Origin: Paludibacter sp. | GTDB lineage: Bacteria > Bacteroidota > Bacteroidia > Bacteroidales > Paludibacteraceae | NCBI GenBank assembly: GCA_028710415.1 | Contig: JAQTUE010000001.1 | Coordinates: 310,001 to 374,000, forward strand | Reading direction: 5' to 3' | DNA length: 64,000 bases | In this document: positions 15,244 through 26,398 of the stretch, piece after piece | Numbering within the stretch: position 1 is the first letter of the stretch | How the letters are laid out: the number at the start of each line of letters is the position of its first letter | Translations under genes and position numbers: made by a program | Notes under the pieces: generated by a model | Database searches by the model: none | What the model was told of the DNA's origin: nothing | Seen by the model: the letters and a program-made list of their open reading frames with translations, nothing else

Positions 15244-15696
15244 ATGTCAACATTTATAGGTAAATACGAAGCAAAGGCCGATGTAAAGGGAAGAATCTTT
15301 ATCCCTTCGGCGTACCGTAAATTGTTGCCGGATGGACAAAAAGAGCGGGTAGTAATGCGCAAGGATGCTGAGAATGATTGCCTGGTAGTTTTTCCCGAAA
15401 GTGTGTGGAACGAAAAGGTGGCTGATTTCAAATCCAAACTGGATGAATGGAACCCGGTTGATCAAATGTTGTTGATGCAGTTTGTATCGGATGCTGAATG
15501 GCTGGATATTGATTCGCAGGGCAGAATATTGATTTCCAGGAAGAATCTGATGGCTATCGGGATTGAAAACTCAGATGTGCTGTTTGTCGGAATGATCGAC
15601 CGCTTTGCCGTATGGAGCAAATCGAAATACGAACAAGCCAGACTTGCACCGTCTGATTTCGCAGCTTTATTAAAAGAACGGATGTTGAAAAAATAG
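15244..15696 (+). CDS. mraZ: Transcriptional regulator MraZ
   Basis: 150 residues containing two AbrB-like (swapped-hairpin) half domains: FIGKYEAKADVKGRIFIPSAYRKLL at the N-terminus and WLDIDSQGRILISRKNLMAIGIENSDVLFVGMIDRFAVWS in the second half, each with the D-x-(K/Q)-GR-I motif. MraZ is the first gene of dcw clusters and represses its own operon by binding TGGGN repeats. Two such boxes are visible at 15176-15190. The next gene is rsmH, the usual partner. Confidence 0.95.
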   Translation: MSTFIGKYEAKADVKGRIFIPSAYRKLLPDGQKERVVMRKDAENDCLVVFPESVWNEKVADFKSKLDEWNPVDQMLLMQFVSDAEWLDIDSQGRILISRKNLMAIGIENSDVLFVGMIDRFAVWSKSKYEQARLAPSDFAALLKERMLKK

Positions 15697-15781
15697 TTAT
15701 TTGTTGAGGTATTACAACCTGAATTACATCAATATTGATTATTTTCGTGTCGCTAAGACAAAATACTTAAAAAACAACTAA

Positions 15782-16690
15782 ATGACTGAACCTGCCTACC
15801 ATACCCCCGCATTACTTAACGAAACGATTGAAGGGTTGAACATTAAACCCGATGGAATCTATGTGGACGTTACTTTCGGTGGTGGTGGCCATTCCCGCGA
15901 GATACTTACCAAACTCGGTAAGAACGGGAAATTGCTTGGGTTTGACCAGGATGAGGATGCCATTAAAAATAAGATTAACGACAAACGTTTCATTTTCGTG
16001 CGAAGCAATTTCAGGTACCTGAAAAACTTCCTAAAATATCACAATGTCGAAAAAGTAGATGGCATACTCGCTGATTTAGGAGTATCCTCCCATCACTTTG
16101 ATGAAGCAGAACGTGGATTCTCTTTCCGGTTCGACGGGGTATTGGATATGCGTATGAATACAAAATCACCGCTTACCGCTGCCGTATTGCTCAATACTTA
16201 CACGGAAGAACAACTGGCCGATGTGTTTTACCTGTATGGCGAGTTACGCAATTCGCGCAAGATAGCCAAAATGATTGTTGATGCCCGTGCCCAGAAGCCA
16301 TTTAAAATGATTTTCCCGTTTGTGGATATGTTGAAACCACATATTGGCCGTGAGACGGAAAAGAAAGATTTAGCCCGCATATTCCAGGCACTGCGCATAG
16401 AAGTAAACAGGGAAATGGACGTGTTGAAATCGCTGCTGGAACAAAGCCTGGAAGTTTTGAACCCGGGGGGAAGACTGGTAGTATTGACTTATCATTCGCT
16501 GGAAGACCGTTTGGTAAAGAATTTTATACGAAGTGGAAACTTTGAAGGAAAAATAGAAAAGGACTTTTACGGCAATGTGCTGGCTCCCCTGAAAGCTGTG
16601 AATACGAAGGTGATCATAGCCGGAAATGAGGAAGTAGAACGTAACCCAAGAGCCAGGAGTGCCAAGCTGAGGATAGCAACGATTGTTTAG
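15782..16690 (+). CDS. rsmH: 16S rRNA (cytosine-1402-N4)-methyltransferase
   Basis: 302 residues, standard length. It methylates N4 of C1402 in 16S rRNA with SAM. The opening YHTPALLNETIEGLNIKPDGIYVDVTFGGGGHS contains the family start HxPVLLxE-type block and the SAM loop D-x-T-x-GGGGHS. Further blocks: GFDQDEDAI, DGILADLGVSSHHFDEAERGFSF, RIFQALRIEVNREMD and LVVLTYHSLEDRLVKNF, all diagnostic. Second gene of the dcw cluster. A short run of GTAGTA-type heptamers sits in the 96 bases before ftsL. Confidence 0.97.
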   Translation: MTEPAYHTPALLNETIEGLNIKPDGIYVDVTFGGGGHSREILTKLGKNGKLLGFDQDEDAIKNKINDKRFIFVRSNFRYLKNFLKYHNVEKVDGILADLGVSSHHFDEAERGFSFRFDGVLDMRMNTKSPLTAAVLLNTYTEEQLADVFYLYGELRNSRKIAKMIVDARAQKPFKMIFPFVDMLKPHIGRETEKKDLARIFQALRIEVNREMDVLKSLLEQSLEVLNPGGRLVVLTYHSLEDRLVKNFIRSGNFEGKIEKDFYGNVLAPLKAVNTKVIIAGNEEVERNPRARSAKLRIATIV

Positions 16691-16786
16691 ACGCAAACAA
16701 AGTAGTAGGTAGTAAGTAGTCGGTAGTAGCATTGAGCATCAAGCATTGAAAACAGAAGTAAAAAACAACATAGGACAACAAAGAAA

Positions 16787-17173
16787 ATGAGCTTTTTAAA
16801 GAAAATATTAGAAGCCATTCGGGGAAGTGAAGATTTTTCGGATATAAAGTCCAGTACTTTACGCGACATCATTAACGGGAATATCCTGACCAATAAATTT
16901 TTACAGAAACAGTACGGATTATTGATCATGATTGCCGCCCTGACTTTTTTGTATGTGGATAACCGGTTTTATTGCGAAACACAACTGGCCAAAGAGATTT
17001 CCCTGAAAAAGAAGATTCTGGACGTGAAGTACGAATCGCTGACTATTTCGGCTGAATTAATGGAGATCAGCCGCCAGTCGAATGTAATGAATAAAGTGAA
17101 CGAGAGTGGAATAGGCCTGGTACAATCGACAACACCGCCTTTTGTAATTGAAGATAGCATACCCAAGAAATAG
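16787..17173 (+). CDS. ftsL: FtsL-like cell division protein
   Basis: 128 residues. It has a cytoplasmic N-terminus of about 42 residues, one membrane helix (about 44-60, YGLLIMIAALTFLYV) and a periplasmic coiled-coil stretch (about 66-110), the layout of Bacteroidetes FtsL-like proteins. Sequence similarity to proteobacterial FtsL is low, so the call rests on layout and position between rsmH and ftsI. FtsL forms the FtsQLB complex that activates FtsWI at the septum. Its TAG stop is immediately followed by the ATG of ftsI, so the pair is coupled. Confidence 0.85.
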   Translation: MSFLKKILEAIRGSEDFSDIKSSTLRDIINGNILTNKFLQKQYGLLIMIAALTFLYVDNRFYCETQLAKEISLKKKILDVKYESLTISAELMEISRQSNVMNKVNESGIGLVQSTTPPFVIEDSIPKK

Positions 17174-19309
17174 ATGTCAGACAAACGTAAAAATATTGTC
17201 CTTAGGTTTGGCATAGTATACACCATTATATGCCTTTCGTTTTTTGCTGTCATCTACCGGATTGCAGTCATTCAGTTTGTGGAACATGACAAATGGATGG
17301 CCCTGGCAGCCCAGACCGTCAAAACCAATATTGTAGTAAAGCCAAACAGGGGAAATATCTATGCCTGCGACGGACGCTTGATGGCCAGCTCCATACCAAC
17401 CTATTACGTGTACATGGACCTGAGGGTACCTGCCCTGCATGAAAAAGATGGCAAGCTTTTTAAAAACAATATTGATTCAGTATCCATCTACCTGTCCAGC
17501 TTTTTCAAGGACCGTACCCCAAGCCAATACAAAAACCTGCTTATTCATGCCTACAATACCGGGGAAGGTGAATTTCAGCTATACCCAAATAAGATTTCCT
17601 ATTCGGAACTGAAACATTTGAAGACTATCCCCTTGTTCCGTTTGGGACGAAATAAAAGCGGGCTGATCACAAAAGTGCTGTTCCGCCGTGTCAGGCCATT
17701 TGGGTCGTTGGCTAAAAGAACCATTGGGGATATTTATGCCGAGGAATCAAAAGGCGGGAAGAATGGCATTGAATTGAGTTTTAATTCGAACCTGTTGGGT
17801 ACCCCGGGTGTTTCCATTCGTCAGAAAGTAGCAAATACGTACATGGAAAATGTTCAGATTGAACCGGTTGATGGGATGGATATCACGACTACCATCGATG
17901 TCGATTTACAGGATATTGCAGAAAATGCACTCCGGGAAGGGGTTAAGAAATTTGATGCAGCAGTTGGATATGTTATTTTAATGGAAGTCCACAGCGGGGA
18001 AGTGAAAGCCATCGTTAACCTGCAACGTAACACTGATGGTTCGTATACTGAAAATAAGAATGGTGCCGTATCGGATATGGCAGAGCCTGGTTCTACCTTC
18101 AAAGTAGCTTCGCTGATGGCAGCTATTGATGATGGCAGGGTAAAAATAACAGATACCATTAATACCTATAACGGCCTGTACAAATTTGGCACCCGGACCA
18201 TGACCGATCACAATGCCAATCATGGCGGATACCATAAGATTACCGTAGCCCAGGCAATCTATGCCTCATCGAATATCGGTATTTCACGAGCCATTGTCAA
18301 AGCCTACGGTAATAATCCGGCTGATTTTGTCAACAAACTCTATTCCATGAAGCTGAATGAAAAAATGAACCTGGAAATACCGGGTGCTGCAGCTCCTCAG
18401 ATCAAGCATCCCAAGGATAAGACCCATGAATGGTCTAACACTACGTTGGCATGGATGTCAGTGGGATATGAAACCCAGATACCGCCGATTTATACCCTGG
18501 CATTTTATAATTCCATTGCCAATGATGGGAAAATGATACGGCCGTTCTTTGTGAAGTCCATCAGCCATAACGGACAGATAGTCAAAGAATTTACCACCGA
18601 GGTGATTAATCCTGCTATCTGCAAACCAACCACCTTAAGGGATATACGCTCAACATTACTTGGAGTGGTGGAAGATAAATTAGGAACGGCACAGGGCGTC
18701 AAATCAAAATATGTACGCATAGCCGGTAAATCAGGGACAGCCCAGATATCCCAGGGAAAAGGAGGGTATAAGACCGGAGGAACCAAACACCAGGTGGCAT
18801 TCGCAGGATACTTCCCGTACGAGCACCCTCTCTATACTTGTATTTGTGTGATGCGTGAACCCGGAATAGGTTATGCATCCGGTGGTACCATGACGGGATC
18901 GGTGTTCAAGAATATTGCCGAGCGTGTGATGGCACTAAATTCTAACCGGAAACCATCGCGGGTAAGTAGTGATTCAATCGACTATGAGCATATTATACCG
19001 GTTTCAAAGGTAGGATTTTATAAAGCCATGCGAACCGTGATGAATGCCATGCAATTGCCATTGGCAGCCAACACCACCGATTGGGTGAAGGCATTTGCTG
19101 AAGAAAAACAAACCCGTGTTGAGAAAATTGAGGTGACTAAAAATGTAGTGCCTGACTTAAGTGGCATGGGGGCAAAGGATGCAGTCTTTATCCTTGAAAA
19201 TATGGGATTGAATGTACAGGTACAGGGACGCGGGAAAGTAATATCCCAAAACCTGAAACCGGGGACTTTTGCACGCAAAGGAAGTTCGGTCATGATCAAT
19301 CTTCAATAA
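17174..19309 (+). CDS. ftsI: Septal transpeptidase (class B PBP) with PASTA domain
   Basis: 711 residues. It cross-links septal peptidoglycan. Layout: short cytoplasmic tail, membrane anchor (about 10-32), PBP dimerisation/pedestal domain, transpeptidase domain, and a C-terminal PASTA domain (about 655-711; [21 protein letters not shown]). Active-site motifs: SxxK as Ser307-Thr-Phe-Lys310, SxN as Ser365-Ser-Asn367, and KSGT at 519-522 (in place of KTG). The single PASTA tail is normal for Bacteroidetes FtsI and could bind lipid II or muropeptides. The start abuts the ftsL stop codon. Confidence 0.96.
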   Translation: MSDKRKNIVLRFGIVYTIICLSFFAVIYRIAVIQFVEHDKWMALAAQTVKTNIVVKPNRGNIYACDGRLMASSIPTYYVYMDLRVPALHEKDGKLFKNNIDSVSIYLSSFFKDRTPSQYKNLLIHAYNTGEGEFQLYPNKISYSELKHLKTIPLFRLGRNKSGLITKVLFRRVRPFGSLAKRTIGDIYAEESKGGKNGIELSFNSNLLGTPGVSIRQKVANTYMENVQIEPVDGMDITTTIDVDLQDIAENALREGVKKFDAAVGYVILMEVHSGEVKAIVNLQRNTDGSYTENKNGAVSDMAEPGSTFKVASLMAAIDDGRVKITDTINTYNGLYKFGTRTMTDHNANHGGYHKITVAQAIYASSNIGISRAIVKAYGNNPADFVNKLYSMKLNEKMNLEIPGAAAPQIKHPKDKTHEWSNTTLAWMSVGYETQIPPIYTLAFYNSIANDGKMIRPFFVKSISHNGQIVKEFTTEVINPAICKPTTLRDIRSTLLGVVEDKLGTAQGVKSKYVRIAGKSGTAQISQGKGGYKTGGTKHQVAFAGYFPYEHPLYTCICVMREPGIGYASGGTMTGSVFKNIAERVMALNSNRKPSRVSSDSIDYEHIIPVSKVGFYKAMRTVMNAMQLPLAANTTDWVKAFAEEKQTRVEKIEVTKNVVPDLSGMGAKDAVFILENMGLNVQVQGRGKVISQNLKPGTFARKGSSVMINLQ

Positions 19310-19344
19310 GCCAATCTATTAAAAGAATTATAAAACAGACAACT

Positions 19345-20796
19345 ATGATATTAGCTGAACTATTGCAAAATGTTATTTTGCTGAAGACAATCGGAGATAC
19401 GGAAATAAATATCCGGAATATCCAGTTTGATTCCCGGAAGGTAGGAAAAGCAAGTGTTTTTGTGGCTATCCGCGGGACCGCATCCGATGGACACCAATAT
19501 ATTCAAACAGCCATAGAACAAGGTGCAACAGCAGTGGTTTGTGAAGAATTGCCCGGGGAGTTTCCTCCGGACATTACCTATGTCAAGGTCGAAAACAGTG
19601 CGGATGCCCTTGGTAAAATGGCTTCGGCATGGTATGACTTCCCATCCTCGAAAATGACCCTGGTGGGAGTGACCGGTACCAACGGAAAGACTACGATTGT
19701 TACCCTGTTATACCAGTTATTTCGTGAGTTGGGTCACAAGTCAGGGTTGTTATCAACCGTTTGTAATTATGTCAACGATGAGCCGGTAGAAGCAACACAT
19801 ACTACACCTGATGCACTTGCATTAAATGAATTGCTGGCAAGGATGGTAGACGCAGGTTGCGAATATGCCTTTATGGAAGTAAGCTCTCATTCCGTGGATC
19901 AACGCCGCATTGCAGGGTTGGAATTTGCCGGTGGAGTATTTACCAATATCACGCGCGATCATATTGATTACCACCTGACATTTGAGAATTACCTGAAAGC
20001 TAAAAAACAGTTCTTTGATGAATTGCCGGCTGATACTTTTGCACTGACCAATGCTGATGATAAAAACGGCCTGGTGATGCTTCAGAACTCTAAAGCAAAG
20101 AAATATACGTATTCCTTACGTACCCTGGCTGATTTTAAGACCCGGATTGTGGAACATGGATTTGAAGGAATGTTACTCGACATGAATGACCGGGAAGTAA
20201 ATGTGTCGTTTATCGGGAAGTTTAATGCCAGCAATTTATCCGCGGTATACGGTACAGCCGTATTACTTGGGCAGGATGAACTGGAAGTGCTCAGGATTAT
20301 CAGTTCGCTTCATTCGGTAGCAGGAAGGATTGAAACATTCCATGCTCCGGCAGGATATACAGCCATTGTGGATTATGCCCATACTCCTGATGCCCTGAAC
20401 AATGTGATTGGAACCATTAATCAGATACTTCAGGGAAACGGCAGGTTGATCACCGTAGTAGGCTGTGGTGGTAACAGAGATAAAGGAAAACGTCCTATGA
20501 TGGCCCGTGAAGCAGTTAACGGAAGCTGGAAAGCTATCCTGACTTCTGATAACCCACGCTTTGAAGAACCACAGGATATATTGAACGATATGCTGGCAGG
20601 ACTTGATATGGTAGAAAAAGCCAAAAGCCTGACCATTGTCGACCGGCGCGAAGCTATCCGAACTGCCTGTGCATTGGCTCAGGCCGGTGATGTGGTACTG
20701 GTTGCAGGAAAAGGACATGAAGATTACCAGATCGTGCAGGGAGTAAAGCATCATTTTGATGATCGGGAAGAAGTGAAGAAATGCTTTGTTGGTTGA
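19345..20796 (+). CDS. murE: UDP-MurNAc-tripeptide synthetase (DAP-adding)
   Basis: 483 residues. It adds the third amino acid to UDP-MurNAc-L-Ala-D-Glu using ATP. The P-loop is [10 protein letters not shown] (Asn113-Gly-Lys115). The substrate-specificity motif is DNPR at residues 402-405, followed by FEEP, which in this family indicates meso-diaminopimelate rather than lysine; dapB in this window agrees. The C-terminal block is [13 protein letters not shown]. The final Val-Gly codons and the TGA stop are formed from the first unit of a 9-bp repeat array (GTTGGTTGAGTTGATT), an unusual 3' end. Confidence 0.97.
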   Translation: MILAELLQNVILLKTIGDTEINIRNIQFDSRKVGKASVFVAIRGTASDGHQYIQTAIEQGATAVVCEELPGEFPPDITYVKVENSADALGKMASAWYDFPSSKMTLVGVTGTNGKTTIVTLLYQLFRELGHKSGLLSTVCNYVNDEPVEATHTTPDALALNELLARMVDAGCEYAFMEVSSHSVDQRRIAGLEFAGGVFTNITRDHIDYHLTFENYLKAKKQFFDELPADTFALTNADDKNGLVMLQNSKAKKYTYSLRTLADFKTRIVEHGFEGMLLDMNDREVNVSFIGKFNASNLSAVYGTAVLLGQDELEVLRIISSLHSVAGRIETFHAPAGYTAIVDYAHTPDALNNVIGTINQILQGNGRLITVVGCGGNRDKGKRPMMAREAVNGSWKAILTSDNPRFEEPQDILNDMLAGLDMVEKAKSLTIVDRREAIRTACALAQAGDVVLVAGKGHEDYQIVQGVKHHFDDREEVKKCFVG

Positions 20797-21066
20797 GTTG
20801 ATTAAGTTGACTGAGTTGATTAAGTTGATTGAGGTAATTGGTTAATTAGGTTGATTAGTTAATTGGTTAATTAGGTTGACTGAGTTGATTGAGTTGATTA
20901 AGTTAATTGGTTGATTAAGTTGAATGAGTTGATTAAGTTGAATGAGTTGAATGAGTTGAATGAGTTGGTTAAGTTGATTAAGTTGATTAATTAATTAGGT
21001 TGAATGAGGTATTTACTTTTAGGAGAAAAAGCAATAGTAAATTGTAAATAGTTAAATAGTAAATTA
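20794..21066. repeat. 9-bp word array plus AGTAAAT words (murE-mraY gap)
   Basis: From the murE stop codon to about 21005 the DNA is a degenerate tandem array of 9-mers (consensus TTGATTRRG with TTAATTGGT and TTGAATGAG variants), more than 20 units. It is followed by TTTTAGGAG (about 21016) and a short run of GTAAATA/AGTAAATT words (21035-21066). It accounts for most of the 327-base gap; no gene is seen. Confidence 0.85.
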
Positions 21067-21123
21067 TTAGGGTTTTTAAGAAGGTTCATATAATAAAAAT
21101 AATAAATTGTAAATCAGAAGCGT

Positions 21124-22389
21124 ATGCTGTACCATTTATTTCAGTATTTAGAAAAGTTATTTACATTCCCGGGAGCGCACCTGTTTAATTACATATCGTT
21201 CAGGACGGGATTGGCGTTTATATTGGCACTGTTACTGTCGACCATCTTTGGCCGTCGCATTATCGATTACCTGCAAAAGATGCAGATAGGGGAAACAGTC
21301 CGCGACCTGGGGTTGGAAGGACAGATGAGCAAAAAAGGTACACCCACCATGGGAGGGGTTATTATCATTATTGCCATTCTGGTGCCGACCCTGTTACTGG
21401 CCAACCTGACAAATACCTATGTGCTGTTGATGATTATCACCACTGTATGGTTAGGTTTGATAGGGTTTCTGGATGATTATATCAAAGTGTTCCGCAAGAA
21501 CAAAGAAGGATTAAGTGGCCGCTTTAAAATTGTTGGCCAGATTGGACTGGGCCTGATAGTAGGTTTAACCATGTATATGAGCTCTGACGTTGTGATCCGT
21601 GAGAATATCGAGGTAAAAGGAATTACTCACCGGGTTGAAAATGTACTTTTTGCAAAACATGATATTAAATCAACCCTGACAACGATCCCTTTTTCCAAGA
21701 ACAATAACCTGAATTATGCAGCTGCCTTTAAATGGGCGGGTAATAAAGCACAACGGTATGGTTGGATCCTGTTCGTACTGGTAACAATATTTATTGTGAC
21801 AGCAGTATCAAACGGTGCAAACCTGACGGATGGGCTGGATGGCCTGGCAACAGGATCATCGGCAATCATGGGGGTCATTCTCGGGATACTGGCCTATGTG
21901 TCGGGTAACGTGAATTATGCCGGTTACCTGAATATCATGTATCTGCCGGGAACCGGTGAGCTGCTGATATTTGCGGGTGCATTTATTGGTGCTACCATCG
22001 GGTTCCTGTGGTACAATGCCTATCCGGCACAGGTATTTATGGGGGATACCGGAAGCCTTACCCTGGGTGGGATCATAGCGGTTTTTGCTATTGCCATCAG
22101 GAAGGAATTGCTGATCCCGATACTCTGCGGGGTGTTCTTTGTAGAGAGTTTATCAGTGATGATCCAAGTCGCCTATTTTAAATATACCAAGAAGCGGTTT
22201 GGGGAAGGGAAGCGGGTATTTAAAATGACCCCGTTGCACCATCATTACCAAAAGGCAGGAAATTCAGGTATACAGGCCATCTTTCAACGCCCAATGATGG
22301 CCATGCCGGAATCAAGGATTGTGATCCGTTTCTGGATTGTGGGAATCATACTGGCTGCTATAACCATTATTACACTGAAGATCAGATAA
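21124..22389 (+). CDS. mraY: Phospho-MurNAc-pentapeptide translocase
   Basis: 421 residues, about 60 longer than E. coli MraY because of an insertion between the third and fourth conserved loops (around residues 155-200), usual for Bacteroidetes. It transfers phospho-MurNAc-pentapeptide to undecaprenyl phosphate, making lipid I. Conserved loops: KKGTPTMGG (near 61), GFLDDYIKV with the Asp-Asp pair (near 115), [15 protein letters not shown] (near 231), [15 protein letters not shown] (near 300) and [12 protein letters not shown] (HHH, near 370). About ten membrane helices. Confidence 0.97.
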   Translation: MLYHLFQYLEKLFTFPGAHLFNYISFRTGLAFILALLLSTIFGRRIIDYLQKMQIGETVRDLGLEGQMSKKGTPTMGGVIIIIAILVPTLLLANLTNTYVLLMIITTVWLGLIGFLDDYIKVFRKNKEGLSGRFKIVGQIGLGLIVGLTMYMSSDVVIRENIEVKGITHRVENVLFAKHDIKSTLTTIPFSKNNNLNYAAAFKWAGNKAQRYGWILFVLVTIFIVTAVSNGANLTDGLDGLATGSSAIMGVILGILAYVSGNVNYAGYLNIMYLPGTGELLIFAGAFIGATIGFLWYNAYPAQVFMGDTGSLTLGGIIAVFAIAIRKELLIPILCGVFFVESLSVMIQVAYFKYTKKRFGEGKRVFKMTPLHHHYQKAGNSGIQAIFQRPMMAMPESRIVIRFWIVGIILAAITIITLKIR

Positions 22390-22473
22390 GACCCCTAAAT
22401 CCCCTAAAGGGGACTTAAGAGCCTGAAATAACAGAATATTCTGTTTTCAGCTTAATATACAACCTCTCCCTAA

Positions 22474-22492
22474 CCCTCTCCAAAGGAGAGGG
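22474..22492. repeat. CCCTCTCC/GGAGAGGG palindrome
   Basis: Arms 22474-22481 and 22485-22492 form a dispersed palindrome, within a CTCTCCCTAACCC context. A related copy lies inside the IS1-type pseudogene at 48207-48226. In the same gap, CCCCC/GGGGG palindrome 22619-22632 ends just before the murD start. Confidence 0.7.
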
Positions 22493-22645
22493 CATCAGAG
22501 CTAAGGGTTGAAGATGTTTTATTTAAATTGAAGGAACTTTATTTATTTCTTATAAATAAGGAGTTATTCTGCCAAGAAATTGATTATTAAAATATAGATT
22601 GTCACAAATTATAGTAGTCCCCCATTTGGGGGATTGAAGGAGCTT

Positions 22646-23980
22646 ATGAAACGGATAGTAATTTTAGGTGGTGGAGAAAGTGGTGCCGGTGCAGCAGTGT
22701 TAGCCAAAAAGCAAAGGTTTGATGTCTTTCTGTCTGATTTATCAGAGATAAAGGATCAATATAAAACCTTGCTTGATGAACATGCTATTGCCTGGGAGGA
22801 AAAACAACATACTGAAACTTTGATACTCAATGCCGATGAAGTAATAAAGAGCCCCGGGATTCCCGATAAGGCACCTATCATTAAACAATTACTTAAGCAG
22901 GGCACACCGGTTATTTCCGAAATAGAATTTGCAGGGCGGTATACCAAGGCTAAAATGATTTGCATTACAGGGAGCAACGGCAAAACTACAACGACCATGC
23001 TGGTATATCATATCCTGAAAAATGGCGGTATCAATGTCGGATTGGCAGGAAACGTCGGACAAAGCCTCGCATTGCAGGTGGCAACAGGAACCTTTGAGTA
23101 TTTTGTGTTGGAACTAAGCAGCTTCCAATTAGACGGAATGACTGAATTTAAAGCAGATATTGCGATCCTGTTGAATATCACCCCCGATCATTTGGACCGG
23201 TACGAATATAATTTTCAGAATTATGTGGATTCAAAATTCAGGATTACTCAAAACCAGACCGAGGAAGATGCTTTTATCTTTTGGGAAAATGATCCGGTGA
23301 TAAAGGCAGAATTGAAGAAGAGAAATATACAGTCTGCCATGTATCCTTTTGCCATTGAACGAAGCGAGAAGACAAAAGCTTTTATTGAGCAGGATGAAAT
23401 GATTATTAAAACATTAAAAACCCTATTTACCATGCCCACTTCAGAATTAGCATTGAAAGGTATCCACAATACCTACAATTCAATGGCAGCCGGACTGGCA
23501 GCCTCTATTGTGAATGTAAGGAAAGAGAGTATCCGTCAGTCATTGCAGGACTTTCAGGGTGTGGAGCACCGGTTGGAATATGTTGCAACGGTGAAAAACA
23601 TTCGTTTTATCAATGATTCCAAAGCTACTAACGTCAACTCGTGCTGGTATGCCCTTCAAAGTATGAAGACACCGGTTGTATTGATCCTGGGAGGTACCGA
23701 CAAAGGAAATGATTATACTGAAATAGAAGAACTGGTAGGTGAAAAAGTGAAAGGATTGGTATTCCTGGGAGTGGATAATAAAGCGTTGCACAGTTTCTTT
23801 GATGATAAAATATCCAACACTGTCGATGTACGATCAATGGAAGAAGCCGTAAAAGCAGCTTATGCCATGGCCAACGATGGTGATACCGTGTTATTATCAC
23901 CCTGCTGCGCCAGTTTTGATCTGTTTAAAAGTTATGAAGACAGGGGAAAGCAATTCAAAAGCCAGGTGAGAAATCTTTAA
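22646..23980 (+). CDS. murD: UDP-MurNAc-L-alanine:D-glutamate ligase
   Basis: 444 residues from the ATG giving MKRIVILGGGESG. A TTG four codons earlier is in frame, but the Rossmann start and family length favour the ATG. It adds D-Glu to UDP-MurNAc-L-Ala. N-terminal UMP loop GGGESGAGAA, P-loop CITGSNGKTTTTM (about 110-120), LELSSFQLD, LNITPDHLDRY, the ligase-family block HNTYNSMAAGLAA, FINDSKATN (about 320) and LSPCCASFDLFKSYEDRG at the end. AAGGAG lies three bases before the start, too close to be a normal Shine-Dalgarno site. Confidence 0.97.
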   Translation: MKRIVILGGGESGAGAAVLAKKQRFDVFLSDLSEIKDQYKTLLDEHAIAWEEKQHTETLILNADEVIKSPGIPDKAPIIKQLLKQGTPVISEIEFAGRYTKAKMICITGSNGKTTTTMLVYHILKNGGINVGLAGNVGQSLALQVATGTFEYFVLELSSFQLDGMTEFKADIAILLNITPDHLDRYEYNFQNYVDSKFRITQNQTEEDAFIFWENDPVIKAELKKRNIQSAMYPFAIERSEKTKAFIEQDEMIIKTLKTLFTMPTSELALKGIHNTYNSMAAGLAASIVNVRKESIRQSLQDFQGVEHRLEYVATVKNIRFINDSKATNVNSCWYALQSMKTPVVLILGGTDKGNDYTEIEELVGEKVKGLVFLGVDNKALHSFFDDKISNTVDVRSMEEAVKAAYAMANDGDTVLLSPCCASFDLFKSYEDRGKQFKSQVRNL

Positions 23981-24007
23981 TCGGGCAGATAAATTAATGA
24001 AAGACTT

Positions 24008-25234
24008 ATGGAAACTCTTCTAAAGAAATATTTAAAAGGTGACGCAACATTGTGGATTGTGTTCTTTTTCCTGTGCATTCTTTCAATTATCGAAATGTAC
24101 AGTGCCTCAAGTACCCTGGCCTACAAAGCTTCCAATCATACTGCTCCCATGCTTCGCCACGCAGGATTCCTGACCGGAGGTATTTTGATTGCTTTTTTTG
24201 TACATTTAATACCTTACCGTTTTATAAGGATCTTTTCATATCTGGGGTTGTTGCTTTCATCTTTGTTGCTGGTCTATGTACTCTTTAAGGGGCACAGTGA
24301 GAATGATGCAGCCAGATGGCTGGTGATTGGTGGCATACAGTTCCAGCCTTCCGAGTTAGCAAAACTTTCGGTTATTATTGTAGCAGCCGATTTGATTTCC
24401 AGGATCAGGGACAATGCTAAGGACGAATGGATTTATTTCAGGAATACCATCATTATGCTCATTGCAGTTTGCGGGTTAATCCTGTTGGAAAACTTTTCAA
24501 CAGCCTTTATCCTGTTTACTGTAGTCTTTATCATGATGTTTATCGGACGGATATCCATGAAATACCTGGGTTCCCTGGCAGGCATCCTGATAATTACATT
24601 GGTAATAGGGTATGGCGCCGTAAAGGCAATCCCTGAAAAATCAATGCCTCATATGTTTAAACGTGCCTATACCTGGGTAGCCAGGATTGAACGTCATTCG
24701 GATAAGACAGCAAAGGGAGGTAAATACGTTATCAACGATAAGAACCGTCAGGAAAAATATGGCCAGATAGCCATTGCAAGGGGCGGTGTCTTTGGTGTAA
24801 TGCCCGGCAATAGTGTGGAGCGCGATTACCTGCCACAGGCATATTCCGATTTCATATACTCCATCATTGTTGAGGAAATGGGGTTGATAGGAGGAATTCT
24901 GGTAATCATACTTTATCTCATATTACTTTTCCGGGCGGGTCAGATAGCTACCCGATGTTCCTCGGTATTCCCGGCAATCGTGGTGATAGGACTATCCTTG
25001 ATGATCGTTATCCAGACATTTATCAACATGTCTGTAGCGACGAGCTTAATACCCGTTACCGGACAGCCATTGCCGTTGATAAGCCGTGGGGGGACTTCCA
25101 TTCTGATTACGTGTATCTATTTTGGAATCATCTTTGGGATTACCCGTCAGATAAAAAGTGAACAGGAGCCCGTTGATATGAACTTCGTAGGACAGGAAGA
25201 TACTCTGCCTGTCGTAGAACTGGAAAGTTTGTAA
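24008..25234 (+). CDS. ftsW: Septal peptidoglycan polymerase FtsW
   Basis: 408 residues, about ten membrane helices, SEDS family. It polymerises lipid II glycan strands at the septum with FtsI. The long periplasmic loop and the C-terminal block GQPLPLISRGGTSIL are family signatures, and ASSTLAYK near residue 30 is another. It starts 28 bases after murD and ends 67 bases before murG. The cytoplasmic tail is short and acidic. Confidence 0.95.
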   Translation: METLLKKYLKGDATLWIVFFFLCILSIIEMYSASSTLAYKASNHTAPMLRHAGFLTGGILIAFFVHLIPYRFIRIFSYLGLLLSSLLLVYVLFKGHSENDAARWLVIGGIQFQPSELAKLSVIIVAADLISRIRDNAKDEWIYFRNTIIMLIAVCGLILLENFSTAFILFTVVFIMMFIGRISMKYLGSLAGILIITLVIGYGAVKAIPEKSMPHMFKRAYTWVARIERHSDKTAKGGKYVINDKNRQEKYGQIAIARGGVFGVMPGNSVERDYLPQAYSDFIYSIIVEEMGLIGGILVIILYLILLFRAGQIATRCSSVFPAIVVIGLSLMIVIQTFINMSVATSLIPVTGQPLPLISRGGTSILITCIYFGIIFGITRQIKSEQEPVDMNFVGQEDTLPVVELESL

Positions 25235-25300
25235 TTGGAATTTTAATACGTATTTTTGCATGATGTCAGGCATTGGGTTGAAAATAAAAAACATGAAACT

Positions 25301-26398
25301 ATGAAACATAAATTTATAATCAGTGGCGGTGGTACCGGAGGACATATATTTCCTGCAATCAGTATTGCAAATGCGCTGAAAAAGCAAATGCCTGATGCTG
25401 ACATTCTTTTTGTAGGAGCCCTTGGCCGGATGGAGATGGAACGTGTGCCTGCAGCAGGATACCCCATTGAAGGCTTGCCGGTGAGTGGTTTCAACAGGAA
25501 AGATATGCTTCGGAATGTAAAGGTTTTGATAGACCTGTTACGAAGCATGGTATTGGCCCGCCGGATTATTAAACGATTCAATCCGGAAGTAGTGATTGGG
25601 GTAGGGGGATATGCCAGTGCACCGACCTTACGGGCAGCATCAGCCCTGGGAATACCGACTCTAATCCAGGAACAGAATTCATATGCCGGAGTAACAAATA
25701 AACTGCTGGCAAAAAAAGCTAAGAAGATTTGCGTTGCCTACGAAGGCATGGAACGCTTCTTTCAGAAAGATAAAATTGTACTTACCGGGAATCCGGTTCG
25801 TCAGGACTTGTTTGCCATTGCATCAAAAACCGATGAAGCCTATCAGTTCTTTGGACTGGATCCTAAAAAGAAAACCATCCTGGTGGTTGGTGGCAGCCTT
25901 GGAGCAAGAACAATAAACCAAAGTATCATTGCAGGGCTTGAAAAGCTATCAAAATCGGGTGTACAGGTAATCTGGCAAACCGGTAAATTTTATATCGACA
26001 GTGCCCGTAAAGCTTCCGAAGCATATAATTCACCGGAGTTGTTGGTGACTGATTTTGTATCACGCATGGATCTAGCCTATTCCATTGCCGATCTGGTGGT
26101 TTCAAGGGCCGGAGCCAGCTCCATATCCGAGTTATGTTTGTTGGCTAAACCGGTCATCCTGGTTCCTTCACCCAATGTCGCTGAAGATCATCAGACTCAG
26201 AATGCATTAGCGCTGGTACGGAAAGACGCTGCTGTCATGATTAAGGATAAAGATGCCGTGGAACAACTGGTTGATGAATCCCTGAAATTAATACGGAATG
26301 AAACGGAATTAACCAAGTTGAGTAAGAATATAATGAAGCTGGCAGAAAAAGATTCAGCGGACAGGATTGCGGCTGAGGTTATGCGGTTAATTGGTTGA
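25301..26398 (+). CDS. murG: Lipid II-forming GlcNAc transferase MurG
   Basis: 365 residues from the ATG giving MKHKFIISGGGTGGH. An in-frame TTG at 25256 is less likely because the glycine-rich loop should lie at the very N-terminus. GT28 family: it adds GlcNAc from UDP-GlcNAc to lipid I at the inner membrane face. Motifs: GGGTGGH (residues 9-15), GVGGYASAPTL, LIQEQNSYAGVTN, LVVGGSLGAR and SRAGASSISEL with PSPNVAEDHQTQNAL. The last codons (Leu-Ile-Gly-stop) are part of the first unit of a 9-bp repeat array, as in murE. Confidence 0.97.
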   Translation: MKHKFIISGGGTGGHIFPAISIANALKKQMPDADILFVGALGRMEMERVPAAGYPIEGLPVSGFNRKDMLRNVKVLIDLLRSMVLARRIIKRFNPEVVIGVGGYASAPTLRAASALGIPTLIQEQNSYAGVTNKLLAKKAKKICVAYEGMERFFQKDKIVLTGNPVRQDLFAIASKTDEAYQFFGLDPKKKTILVVGGSLGARTINQSIIAGLEKLSKSGVQVIWQTGKFYIDSARKASEAYNSPELLVTDFVSRMDLAYSIADLVVSRAGASSISELCLLAKPVILVPSPNVAEDHQTQNALALVRKDAAVMIKDKDAVEQLVDESLKLIRNETELTKLSKNIMKLAEKDSADRIAAEVMRLIG